From: Chloroflexota bacterium
GTDB lineage: Bacteria > Chloroflexota > Dehalococcoidia > SM23-28-2 > RBG-16-64-32
NCBI GenBank assembly: GCA_022561095.1
Contig: JADFRV010000094.1
Span: forward strand, 1-8,561
Direction: 5' to 3'
DNA: 8,561 nt
Part shown: piece after piece, positions 1 through 5,872 of the stretch
Position numbering within the stretch: position 1 is the first letter of the stretch
Layout: each line of letters begins with the position of its first letter
Made by a program: the position numbers and the translations under genes
Notes under the pieces: model-generated
Seen by the model: only the letters and a program-made list of their open reading frames with translations
Told to the model about the DNA's origin: nothing
Databases searched by the model: none

Positions 1-198
1 CTCGCCGGGAAGGCCCCCGTCCCCAGTCAACCGCGGCATCGCGAAGGCTCTGCGACATGACCGACGTGCTATCGCTCCCTGGGATGAATCCAGCGGCACC
101 GACAAAGGTGAGGCGCCCGAATCGACCACGCCGGACAGCCCCGTTCCAGGCATCCATTCTAGGGCCAGGAGCGACGGGTGTTCAAGGCGAGACCGCTT
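1..198. other. left-edge region, no confident gene
   Basis: No protein family is recognisable here. On the plus strand one frame is open from the left edge to a TAG at 252-254, with an ATG at 57, but its product is a low-complexity Pro/Arg-rich peptide. It also runs through the pepA promoter, so it is probably not a gene. On the minus strand two frames with ATGs at 58 and 39 are open to the left edge (beginning MSQSLRDAA and MPRLTGDGG). Either could be the start of a divergent gene that lies mostly outside the window. Neither has a clear Shine-Dalgarno sequence and too little is present to choose. Confidence 0.3.
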
Positions 199-227
199 TT
201 GACCCCGGCTACGGCCCTAGCTATGAT
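199..227 (+). promoter_or_regulatory. sigma-70-type promoter for pepA
   Basis: TTGACC at 199-204 (5 of 6 to the -35 consensus) and TATGAT at 222-227 (5 of 6 to the -10 consensus) are separated by exactly 17 bp. Transcription would start near 234, giving a leader of about 24 nt before the GTG at 258. The purine-rich AGAGAAGGGAG at 241-251 would be the ribosome binding site. The match is seen in the sequence; activity is inferred. Confidence 0.6.
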
Positions 228-257
228 GACGATGCGCTAAAGAGAAGGGAGTAGTCC

Positions 258-1763
258 GTGAAGATCAAGGTCGAAAAGGGCGACCTGGCCCAGCACCCGG
301 CGAAAGCTGTGATAGTCAACCTGTTCGAAGGGGTGACGAGCCCCGGCGGCGGCACGGGCGCCGTCGATAAGGCGTTGGACGGGGCCATCAGCCAGCTCAT
401 CGCCGAGGGCGAGATCAAGGGGAAGAAGAGCGAGCTCACGCTCATCCATACGCTGGGTAAGCTGCCCACACCCCGCGTGCTCGTGGTGGGCCTGGGCAAG
501 CAGGAAGGTTTCAGTCTGGATACCGTCCGCGACGTGACCGGAACCGCCCTGCGACGCCTCCGCGGCACGGGCGCTTCCACGGTGGCGACTATCGTGCACG
601 GAGCGGGTATCGCGGGTCTGGACCCTGAGGCCTGCGCCCAGGCGATCGCCGAGGGGGCGATGATGGGGCTGTACCGCTTCGACCGGCTCAAGAAGCCGGA
701 CGAGGACCGGAAGCAGATCGATACCGTCACTCTAGTGGAGTTCGATGAGTCCAAGCTGAAGGCGCTTAGGCGCGGGGCGGAGCGCGGCCGTATCCTGGGC
801 CAGGGCACAAACCACGCCCGCGACATGGCGAATGAGCCCGCAAACGAGCTCACGCCTACCATTATGGCCGAGCGAGCGCAATCGCTGGCCAAGGACGCCG
901 GCGTGGAGTGCCAGGTGCTGGAGCGGGACGAGATGGAGAAGATGGGTATGGGCGCCCTGCTTGGCGTGGCCGCCGGCTCCGTCCAGCCCCCCAAGTTCAT
1001 CATCATGCGCTACCGCGGCGGCGACGCACGGGACACTATCGGCCTGTTGGGGAAGGGGATCACCTTCGACTCCGGTGGCATCTCAATCAAGCCGGCCGGG
1101 GGCATGGAGGAGATGAAGGGCGATATGTCAGGCGGGGCGGCCGTCATCTCCGCGTTGTGGGTGCTGGGCAAGCTAAAGGCGCCGGTCAACGTGACGGCTA
1201 TCATCCCCGCTACTGAAAACATGCCCTCTGGCTCGGCGACGAAGCCGGGCGACGTCCTGCGGGCGATGAACGGTAGGACGATCGAGGTGATAAACACGGA
1301 CGCCGAGGGCCGCCTCGTCCTCGCCGACGCAATCTGCTACGCCCGCCAGGAGAAGCTCTCGCCGATCATTGACGTGGCTACGCTGACGGGGGCGATGCAG
1401 ATCGCGCTTGGCCCGGGCGCCACCGGCTTCATGGCCACGGACGACGCCCTGGCCGAGGCGGTGGTCAAGGCGGGCGAGGCCTGCGGCGAGCGGATGTGGC
1501 GCTTCCCCCTCATCGACGAGTACGGCGAGTCACTGAAGAGCAACGTGGCCGACATCAAGAACATGGGCAACCGCTACGGGGGGGCGATCAGCGCCGCGAA
1601 GTTCCTTCACTTCTTCGCGGAGGACAGCGCCTGGGTGCACGTGGACATGGCGCCCACGGACAACTTCAGCAAGGACAAGGGGGCCTGGGTGAAGGGGGCC
1701 AGCGGCATCCCCACCCGCACCCTGGTGAACCTGTTGCTGTCGCTGGCTGACGATGGCAAGTGA
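258..1763 (+). CDS. pepA: leucyl aminopeptidase, peptidase family M17
   Basis: Cytosolic di-metal exopeptidase that removes N-terminal residues, classically leucine, from peptides during protein turnover. The 501-residue product is full length for M17, with a variable N-terminal macrodomain-like part (about 1-165) and a C-terminal catalytic domain. The signature NTDAEGRL is at 346-353. Metal and catalytic positions are all present: K266, D271, K278, D289, D348, E350 and R352. Their spacing matches E. coli PepA (K270, D275, K282, D293, D352, E354, R356) with a constant offset of four. The start is GTG, chosen because AGAGAAGGGAG lies 6 nt upstream, an in-frame TAG at 252-254 blocks extension, and MKIKV... 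fits the family N-terminus. The enzyme is expected to be active and hexameric, as is usual for the family. It is followed after 18 bp by a PNPOx-like gene, so the two are probably co-transcribed. Confidence 0.96.
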   Translation: MKIKVEKGDLAQHPAKAVIVNLFEGVTSPGGGTGAVDKALDGAISQLIAEGEIKGKKSELTLIHTLGKLPTPRVLVVGLGKQEGFSLDTVRDVTGTALRRLRGTGASTVATIVHGAGIAGLDPEACAQAIAEGAMMGLYRFDRLKKPDEDRKQIDTVTLVEFDESKLKALRRGAERGRILGQGTNHARDMANEPANELTPTIMAERAQSLAKDAGVECQVLERDEMEKMGMGALLGVAAGSVQPPKFIIMRYRGGDARDTIGLLGKGITFDSGGISIKPAGGMEEMKGDMSGGAAVISALWVLGKLKAPVNVTAIIPATENMPSGSATKPGDVLRAMNGRTIEVINTDAEGRLVLADAICYARQEKLSPIIDVATLTGAMQIALGPGATGFMATDDALAEAVVKAGEACGERMWRFPLIDEYGESLKSNVADIKNMGNRYGGAISAAKFLHFFAEDSAWVHVDMAPTDNFSKDKGAWVKGASGIPTRTLVNLLLSLADDGK

Positions 1764-1781
1764 GCGAGTGGAGTTCGTGCC

Positions 1782-2231
1782 GTGGCCACATGGAGAGAGT
1801 TCGCGGAAGCCTCGCCCGAATTGGCAGCGTTTGGCGCCGAGCGCTTCGATAGCACCCACGTCGCCTATCTAGCCACTGAACGGAAAGACGGCTGGCCTCG
1901 CGTTCATCCGGTGAGCCCGATTATCGGGCAGGGCCATCTGTTTCTGTTTATGGAGCCGACATCGCCAAAGGGGCACGATCTGCTCCGAGGTGGGCGCTAC
2001 GCCCTGCACTCATCTGTGAGCGACTCCAGTGGAGCGAGCGGCGAATTCAGTATCAGCGGGAAGGCAGTATTGGCAGATGACCCGGCGATCCGAGCCATAG
2101 CCACCGAGGCCGCCAGCTACACCCCTGAGGATCGCTATATCCTGTTTGAACTGACCGTAGAGAGCGCCCTATCGACCGTCTACGAAGACGGCCGGCCGGT
2201 GCGGAAGCGATGGCCAGGACGAGATGCCTGA
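1782..2231 (+). CDS. PNPOx-like split-barrel (flavin-binding type) protein
   Basis: A 149-residue protein of the pyridoxamine 5'-phosphate oxidase-like split beta-barrel superfamily. Visible hallmarks are the early strand pair VAYLATERKDGWPRVHPVSP (about 27-46), the strand GHLFLFM followed by SPKGHDLLRGGRYALHSS (about 50-76), and the GEFSISGKA strand (about 84-92). Members of this group bind FMN, F420 or haem and act as oxidoreductases or quenchers; the cofactor and substrate cannot be told from this sequence. It is shorter than true PdxH and lacks an obvious PdxH C-terminus, so a role in vitamin B6 synthesis is not supported. The start is GTG with GGAG at 1770-1773, 8 nt upstream. It lies 18 bp after pepA in the same direction, suggesting one transcript, though no functional link is evident. 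Confidence 0.78.
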   Translation: MATWREFAEASPELAAFGAERFDSTHVAYLATERKDGWPRVHPVSPIIGQGHLFLFMEPTSPKGHDLLRGGRYALHSSVSDSSGASGEFSISGKAVLADDPAIRAIATEAASYTPEDRYILFELTVESALSTVYEDGRPVRKRWPGRDA

Positions 2232-2254
2232 CGTTCCGCTGGCCGCCGGCTCCG

Positions 2255-2635
2255 CTACTTCCGCCGTCCGCGTAGCGCCCGCACGATCATCCACAGCCCG
2301 AAGAAGGTGAGGCCGGTGGTGATGATCCGCGTCCAGTCCAGGATGGGCACCAGGCGGGTCTCATCGGCGGTGACCTCCAGGACGCCAACGGGGTGGACAC
2401 GGACGCCGCCGCCACCACCACCGCCACCGCCACCACCGATGGCGCCATCGCCGCTGGGCCCGCTGCCGCCTCCCGCTCCGGCGCCGAATCCGTAAGCGAC
2501 CACCGCCACGGGAATGATCGTCTTTTCCCCGATCTCCCTGGGCTCGCCGTAGACCACCTCAACCTTAGCTGAGCCTTTGATGCGCTCCACTAGCTCGCCT
2601 ACTATCCGCTGTCCGGCGAGGGCTGGCTCCTGCAT
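2255..2635 (-). CDS. GerW/YtfJ-family protein with C-terminal membrane segment
   Basis: A 126-residue protein of the GerW (YtfJ, sporulation) family. It has the typical order: an amphipathic N-terminal helix (about 5-22), KVEVVYGEP (24-32), KTIIPVAVVAYGFGAGAGGG (38-57), a glycine-rich linker with 11 consecutive glycines (67-77), and VRVHPVGVLEVTADETRLVPI (78-98). GerW in Bacillus is needed for spore germination, but homologues occur widely in non-sporulating bacteria with unknown function. Residues about 101-119 are hydrophobic and followed by RALRGRRK, which suggests a C-terminal anchor with the tail on the cytoplasmic side. A strong Shine-Dalgarno (GAGGAGG, 2647-2641) sits 5 nt before the ATG. 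It is 60 bp downstream of the methyltransferase gene in the same direction, and convergent with the PNPOx-like gene (23 bp between stops). Confidence 0.82.
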   Translation of the reverse strand: MQEPALAGQRIVGELVERIKGSAKVEVVYGEPREIGEKTIIPVAVVAYGFGAGAGGGSGPSGDGAIGGGGGGGGGGGVRVHPVGVLEVTADETRLVPILDWTRIITTGLTFFGLWMIVRALRGRRK

Positions 2636-2661
2636 GGCGACCTCCTCTCGAAGAACGTAAC

Positions 2662-2678
2662 GGAAGGCTTCAGCCTCC
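2662..2678. other. small hairpin between methyltransferase and GerW-like genes
   Basis: The inverted repeat GGAAGGC / GCCTCC around TTCA could form a 6-bp stem with one bulge and a four-base loop. No T-run follows on either strand, so it is not a standard rho-independent terminator. It could be an RNA processing or stability element in a shared transcript, or chance. Confidence 0.2.
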
Positions 2679-2695
2679 GCTATACATCCTTAGGG

Positions 2696-3511
2696 CTACT
2701 CTTTGCTGGCGACAACGAGGAGCCAGTTGCGGGGCGAGGTCTCCAGGCCCAGCTCCTCGAACGCCCCGCGGGCGCCGAACTTCAACGCTTCGCTGGCCGG
2801 CTCCAGGGGCACGCCGGGCATTGCGCCCTCAATGAACAGGCTGTACTCGCTGATGTCCTCGAACCCCTTCAGGGTCATGGGCACCGGCACAACCTGGTTC
2901 TCGCACACGTGGAAGCCGTTCGACTCCAGGAGGGCGATGTACTCCTCACGGCTCAAGGGCTGGCGTGCCAGGGCGCGCTGCGCCTTGTCCGGCGAAAGGT
3001 CGTACTGCTCGCGCAGGTTGCGCAGCGCCTTCATCATCCAGCGCCGATAGAACTGGAGCGACTCGGGGGGCTCAGCTCCCTGGAAGAAGGAGGTGTTGAA
3101 GGAGAACGTGCCGCCCTGGCGCAGGCTGCGGTAGGCCTCCTGCACGACGGCCGCCTTCTCTTTCACGAGGTGAATGGCGTTGCAGAAGAATACGGCGTCC
3201 ACCGGCATACGAACGAGCTGGGAGAACCGCTCGGCGCCGCCCTGGACGAACCGGACGACGGCATCGCCGAAGTTCTCCAGGCTTCGCCGCGCTACCTCGA
3301 TGGCGGGCTCCGAGGGCTCAACGGCGATGACCTCCGCGCCCTGCCCGTTGGCCATCGCCGCCACCAGCAGCCGGGTCACGGCCCCCGTGCCAGCACCCAG
3401 GTCTACCACACGCAGCCCCGGTCTCAGGTTAGCGAGCGCCACAAGCCTCCGGTTGACCTCCTGATAGAACGGGTTCTGGGAGAACTTCTCCAGGGTGAAC
3501 TCCTTGGACAT
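2696..3511 (-). CDS. class I SAM-dependent methyltransferase
   Basis: A Rossmann-fold methyltransferase of 271 residues from the preferred start. Motif I VVDLGAGTG is at about 35-43, with the acidic residue ending beta 2 in AVEPSEPAIEVA (E65). The beta 4 motif DAVFFCNAIHLV is at about 105-116 and the following RQGGTFSF is near 131-138. The first part is close to UbiE/Methyltransf_11-25 type enzymes; the C-terminal 100 residues are helical and probably set substrate choice. The substrate cannot be inferred. I chose the ATG at 3511 because AAGGAGG (3523-3517) lies 5 nt before it. An in-frame GTG at 3535 and ATG at 3526 would add 8 or 5 residues but have no good binding site, and the extension (MAAMKEAD) is itself encoded by the Shine-Dalgarno. 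It is in the leftward run with coaX-coaBC, 141 bp after coaBC. Confidence 0.88.
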   Translation of the reverse strand: MSKEFTLEKFSQNPFYQEVNRRLVALANLRPGLRVVDLGAGTGAVTRLLVAAMANGQGAEVIAVEPSEPAIEVARRSLENFGDAVVRFVQGGAERFSQLVRMPVDAVFFCNAIHLVKEKAAVVQEAYRSLRQGGTFSFNTSFFQGAEPPESLQFYRRWMMKALRNLREQYDLSPDKAQRALARQPLSREEYIALLESNGFHVCENQVVPVPMTLKGFEDISEYSLFIEGAMPGVPLEPASEALKFGARGAFEELGLETSPRNWLLVVASKE

Positions 3512-3522
3512 GTCGGCCTCCT

Positions 3523-3651
3523 TCATGGCAGCCACTCGAAATCACCGCACCGCAGCGTTCCGCAGGCGCCCATGCCATCGTTGAGTTTACGCCAATCGGG
3601 CCCCTTGGGGGTAGGCCATACGAACCGATGACAGGTTATCCCGTAAGCCAT
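3523..3651 (-). CDS. possible small ORF, 42 residues
   Basis: The ATG at 3651 begins one base after the coaBC TGA (TGACATG), and the TGA at 3525-3523 falls at the Shine-Dalgarno of the methyltransferase gene. Both junctions have the tight spacing expected of an operon gene translated by coupling. The product, MAYGITCHRF... ending DFEWLP, has three cysteines, one histidine and three tryptophans, and resembles no family I know. There is no Shine-Dalgarno of its own, and third codon positions are only moderately G+C rich. It may be just open spacer. Confidence 0.25.
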   Translation of the reverse strand: MAYGITCHRFVWPTPKGPDWRKLNDGMGACGTLRCGDFEWLP

Positions 3652-3652
3652 G

Positions 3653-4861
3653 TCAGTCAGGGCTCGCTTCTCTGAGCGCGGCCGCGACGCGATCCAGGAC
3701 GCGACAGGCAACCTCGTACTTGCTCATGAGGGGTAGCTCCTCCTCGCCCGCGCCATCAAGGAGCGTCACCCTGTTGGTATCCGAGCCGAAGCCGGAGCCC
3801 TCAGCGGTGATGTTGTTGGCCACAATGAGGTCGAGACGTTTCTCATCCAGCTTGCGGCGGGCGTTGGTCAGAAGGTCCTCGGTCTCGGCGGCGAAGCCTA
3901 CCTTAACAAGCCCCGCGCGCCGACCGATCTCCGCCAGTATGTCCGGCGTGCGCACCAGGGACAGGCTCAGCCCTTTCTGCCGGCGCTTGATCTTCTGGCC
4001 CACCGCCTCCGCCGGCTGATAGTCCGCGACGGCGGCCGCCATGATCACCGCGTCCGCATCGGCGCACTCGGCGAGCACGGCGTCGCGCATCTCCGCGGCC
4101 TGGCGGACGGGGAGGACGCGCACCGCATAGGGCTCAGGCAGGGCCGCCGGCCCGCTCACCAGAACCGTATCCGCGCCGCGGTCGCGGGCGGCCTCGGCCA
4201 GGGCGTAGCCCATCTTGCCGGAGGAGTAGTTGCCGACGTAGCGGACGGGGTCGACGGGCTCCTGGGTACCGCCAGCGCTGACGACTACCTTTCTCCCCGC
4301 CAGGTCTGCGTCTTTGCCAAGCACGTACCTGAGCGCGCCGATTATGGTGGGCACCTCGGACATCCTGCCTGGGCCGGTGTGGCCGGAGGCCAGCCTGCCC
4401 TCTTCCGGGCCCACCACATGCAGGCCACGGCGGCGCAGCGTCTCCAGGTGTGCCTGGGTGGCCTCGTGTTCGAACATCTGGGGGTCCATCGCCGGGCAGA
4501 CGATAATGGGCGCCCGCGTGGCGAGGGCGGTGAGGCTCACCAGGTCCTCGGCGAGGCCGAGGGCCACCCTGGCGATCGTCGTCGCGCTGGCGGGGGCGAT
4601 CAGCAGGGCGTTGGCGCGGCGGGCCAGCTCGATGTGCAGCTCGGACGCCCCGGACGCGGTGTCGAACATGTCGACGTAGGCGGGGCGGCCGCTGACGCTC
4701 TGGAAGGTCAGCGGCGTGACGAACTTCGCGGCCGCGGGCGTAAGGACGACGTCCAGCCTGACGCCGGCCTGGGTGAGCTTACTGGCGAGGTCCGCCGCCT
4801 TGTAGGCGGCTATACTGCCGCTCACCCCCAGGACGATCTCTCGATCAGTCAGGTTGTACAT
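3653..4861 (-). CDS. coaBC: bifunctional CoaBC (PPC decarboxylase / PPC synthetase)
   Basis: Converts 4'-phosphopantothenate plus cysteine to 4'-phosphopantetheine: CoaB ligates (CTP-dependent) and the FMN-containing CoaC domain decarboxylates. The protein is full length at 402 residues. The CoaC domain (about 1-180) shows GVSGSIAAYKAADLA (12-26), catalytic H76 in ELHIELA, PASATT (90-95), PAMDPQMF (123-130) and LASGHTGPGRM (157-167). The CoaB domain (about 185-400) shows AGGTQEPVDPVRYVGNYSSG (196-215), AAAVADY (275-281), K290 in KIKRR, VGFAAETED (321-329) and VANN (347-350). Two CoaC positions differ from E. coli: D126 where E. coli has Asn125, and S159 where it has Cys158. The start overlaps the end of coaX by 17 bp, with GAGG about 9 nt upstream, indicating translational coupling. 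A normal dual function is expected. Confidence 0.95.
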   Translation of the reverse strand: MYNLTDREIVLGVSGSIAAYKAADLASKLTQAGVRLDVVLTPAAAKFVTPLTFQSVSGRPAYVDMFDTASGASELHIELARRANALLIAPASATTIARVALGLAEDLVSLTALATRAPIIVCPAMDPQMFEHEATQAHLETLRRRGLHVVGPEEGRLASGHTGPGRMSEVPTIIGALRYVLGKDADLAGRKVVVSAGGTQEPVDPVRYVGNYSSGKMGYALAEAARDRGADTVLVSGPAALPEPYAVRVLPVRQAAEMRDAVLAECADADAVIMAAAVADYQPAEAVGQKIKRRQKGLSLSLVRTPDILAEIGRRAGLVKVGFAAETEDLLTNARRKLDEKRLDLIVANNITAEGSGFGSDTNRVTLLDGAGEEELPLMSKYEVACRVLDRVAAALREASPD

Positions 4862-5636
4862 CGTCTCTACCTCGGTTCATATCGAAGATGATTCGCAGCC
4901 CCTCCAGGGTGAGGTCCACGTTCACCTCGTCGATCACATCGGTCTCACGGGCGATGAGGTTAGCGTAGCCGCCGGTGCCGATCACCTTCGTATCGGGGCC
5001 GAGCTCCTGTTTGAAGCGGCCCACGATACCCTCTACAAGCCCTACGAAGCCGAAGACGATCCCCGACTGGACGGCCTCCCCGGTGTTGCGGCCGATGGCG
5101 GACTTGGGCCGCACCAGCTCCACCCGGTGAAGCTTGGCCGCCCGCTGGAACAGCGCCTCTGTGGCGATACCCAGGCCGGGGGCGATGGCGCCGCCCAGGT
5201 AATCACCTTCCTTGCTGATGCCATCGAACACGGTGCCCGTGCCCAGGTCCACGATCACCATCGGCGGCGGGCCGTAGAGGTGGATCGCCGCCACCGCGTC
5301 CGCGACGCGGTCAACGCCTACGTCGCGGGGGCTGTCGTAGACGATGCGGAGCCCGGTCCGCACGCCGGTGCCGACGACGAGCGGCCGCACCCCAAAGTAG
5401 CGGTTGCACACAGCCTCGAAGACCGGATCCAGGTCAGGGACTACGCTCCCCATGACGGCCTCCGAGATGTCGCTCATCTCTATACCTTCGTGGGTGAGGA
5501 GGCTAGTCATCAGCACGCCATACTCATCGGCGAGCCTGGCAACGTCCGTCGAGAATCGCCAGGTAGCACGGAGGGAACCGTTGTCGAACACGCCCACCGT
5601 CACGTTAGTGTTACCTATATCCAGCGCAAGAAGCAT
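4845..5636 (-). CDS. coaX: type III pantothenate kinase
   Basis: Phosphorylates pantothenate to 4'-phosphopantothenate, the first committed step of coenzyme A synthesis. It belongs to the ASKHA fold, is not inhibited by CoA in characterised members, and needs a monovalent cation. The product has the usual length of 263 residues. It shows LDIGNTN (5-11, phosphate 1), GVDR (107-110, with catalytic D109), DLGTGTVFD (130-138, phosphate 2), GGAIAPGLGI (148-157) with EALFQRAAKL after it, NTGEAVQSGI (184-193) and GTGGYA (220-225). The phosphate 2 loop reads GTGTV where most members have GTATT or GTAVT, a mild variant. The start is ATG with GGAGGGG about 11 nt upstream, a rather long spacer. The gene heads the leftward run, and its product feeds directly into CoaBC, encoded by the overlapping next gene. 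Confidence 0.95.
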   Translation of the reverse strand: MLLALDIGNTNVTVGVFDNGSLRATWRFSTDVARLADEYGVLMTSLLTHEGIEMSDISEAVMGSVVPDLDPVFEAVCNRYFGVRPLVVGTGVRTGLRIVYDSPRDVGVDRVADAVAAIHLYGPPPMVIVDLGTGTVFDGISKEGDYLGGAIAPGLGIATEALFQRAAKLHRVELVRPKSAIGRNTGEAVQSGIVFGFVGLVEGIVGRFKQELGPDTKVIGTGGYANLIARETDVIDEVNVDLTLEGLRIIFDMNRGRDDVQPD

Positions 5637-5668
5637 AGCTAATCCGTCCCCTCCATAGGAGCGAGGTA

Positions 5669-5677
5669 ATTATAACA
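5669..5677 (-). promoter_or_regulatory. extended -10 promoter for coaX
   Basis: The minus strand reads TGTTATAAT: a perfect TATAAT (5674-5669) preceded by the TGn of an extended -10. No good -35 is found 16-18 bp upstream (best 2 of 6), which extended -10 promoters tolerate. The start site would be near 5662, about 26 nt before the coaX ATG. Confidence 0.6.
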
Positions 5678-5760
5678 GGCGCGATTCAGGCCGAAGAGAG
5701 GCTCTTTTTGCAGCGCCGTTGACGATGAGGAAAGGGCTCACGGAGGGCCCAAAATCGCCG

Positions 5761-5769
5761 TTATTCACG
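5761..5769 (+). promoter_or_regulatory. DnaA-box-like site upstream of dnaA
   Basis: TTATTCACG matches the DnaA box consensus TTATNCACA in eight of nine positions. It sits 12 bp before the -35 of the candidate dnaA promoter and about 90 bp from the coaX -10. This placement suits DnaA autoregulation, which is well known in other bacteria; here it is inference. Confidence 0.45.
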
Positions 5770-5780
5770 TCATAATATCC

Positions 5781-5810
5781 TTGACCGCCTTGCTTGGCGG
5801 CTGGTATTGT
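5781..5810 (+). promoter_or_regulatory. candidate dnaA promoter
   Basis: TTGACC (5781-5786, 5 of 6) is followed after 18 bp by TATTGT (5805-5810, 4 of 6), which is preceded by TGG, an extended -10. Transcription would start near 5817 and give a leader of about 56 nt ending in GGAGGG (5861-5866), 6 nt before the dnaA ATG. A second possible -10, CATAAT at 5771-5776, lacks a -35. Confidence 0.5.
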
Positions 5811-5872
5811 TCCGCCATCCGCTCCCCTAAGTCGCCCCGGTCTGACCATCAGCCTCTAACGGAGGGACCCGC

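Noticed and set aside
57..254. 65-codon plus-strand ORF in the same frame as pepA, ending at TAG 252-254
   Set aside because: Low-complexity Pro/Arg-rich product with no family resemblance, no binding site, and the pepA promoter lies inside it. PepA has a normal N-terminus without it.
221..1006. 261-codon minus-strand ORF
   Set aside because: Antisense shadow of the first half of pepA, with Ser/Pro/Arg-rich low-complexity sequence.
2307..2495. Plus-strand ORF with an 11-proline run
   Set aside because: It is the complement of the glycine codons of the GerW-like gene, whose family motifs and Shine-Dalgarno are clear.
3603..3612. CCCCTTGGGG palindrome downstream of coaBC as a terminator
   Set aside because: The loop would be too small and no T-run follows on the minus strand, so there is no support for a rho-independent terminator.
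2909..3631. 240-codon plus-strand ORF
   Set aside because: Antisense to the methyltransferase gene, which has clear SAM-binding motifs; no domain seen.
4854..5642. 262-codon plus-strand ORF opposite coaX
   Set aside because: A mirror of the high-G+C coaX coding strand; coaX motifs are complete and the antisense product resembles nothing.
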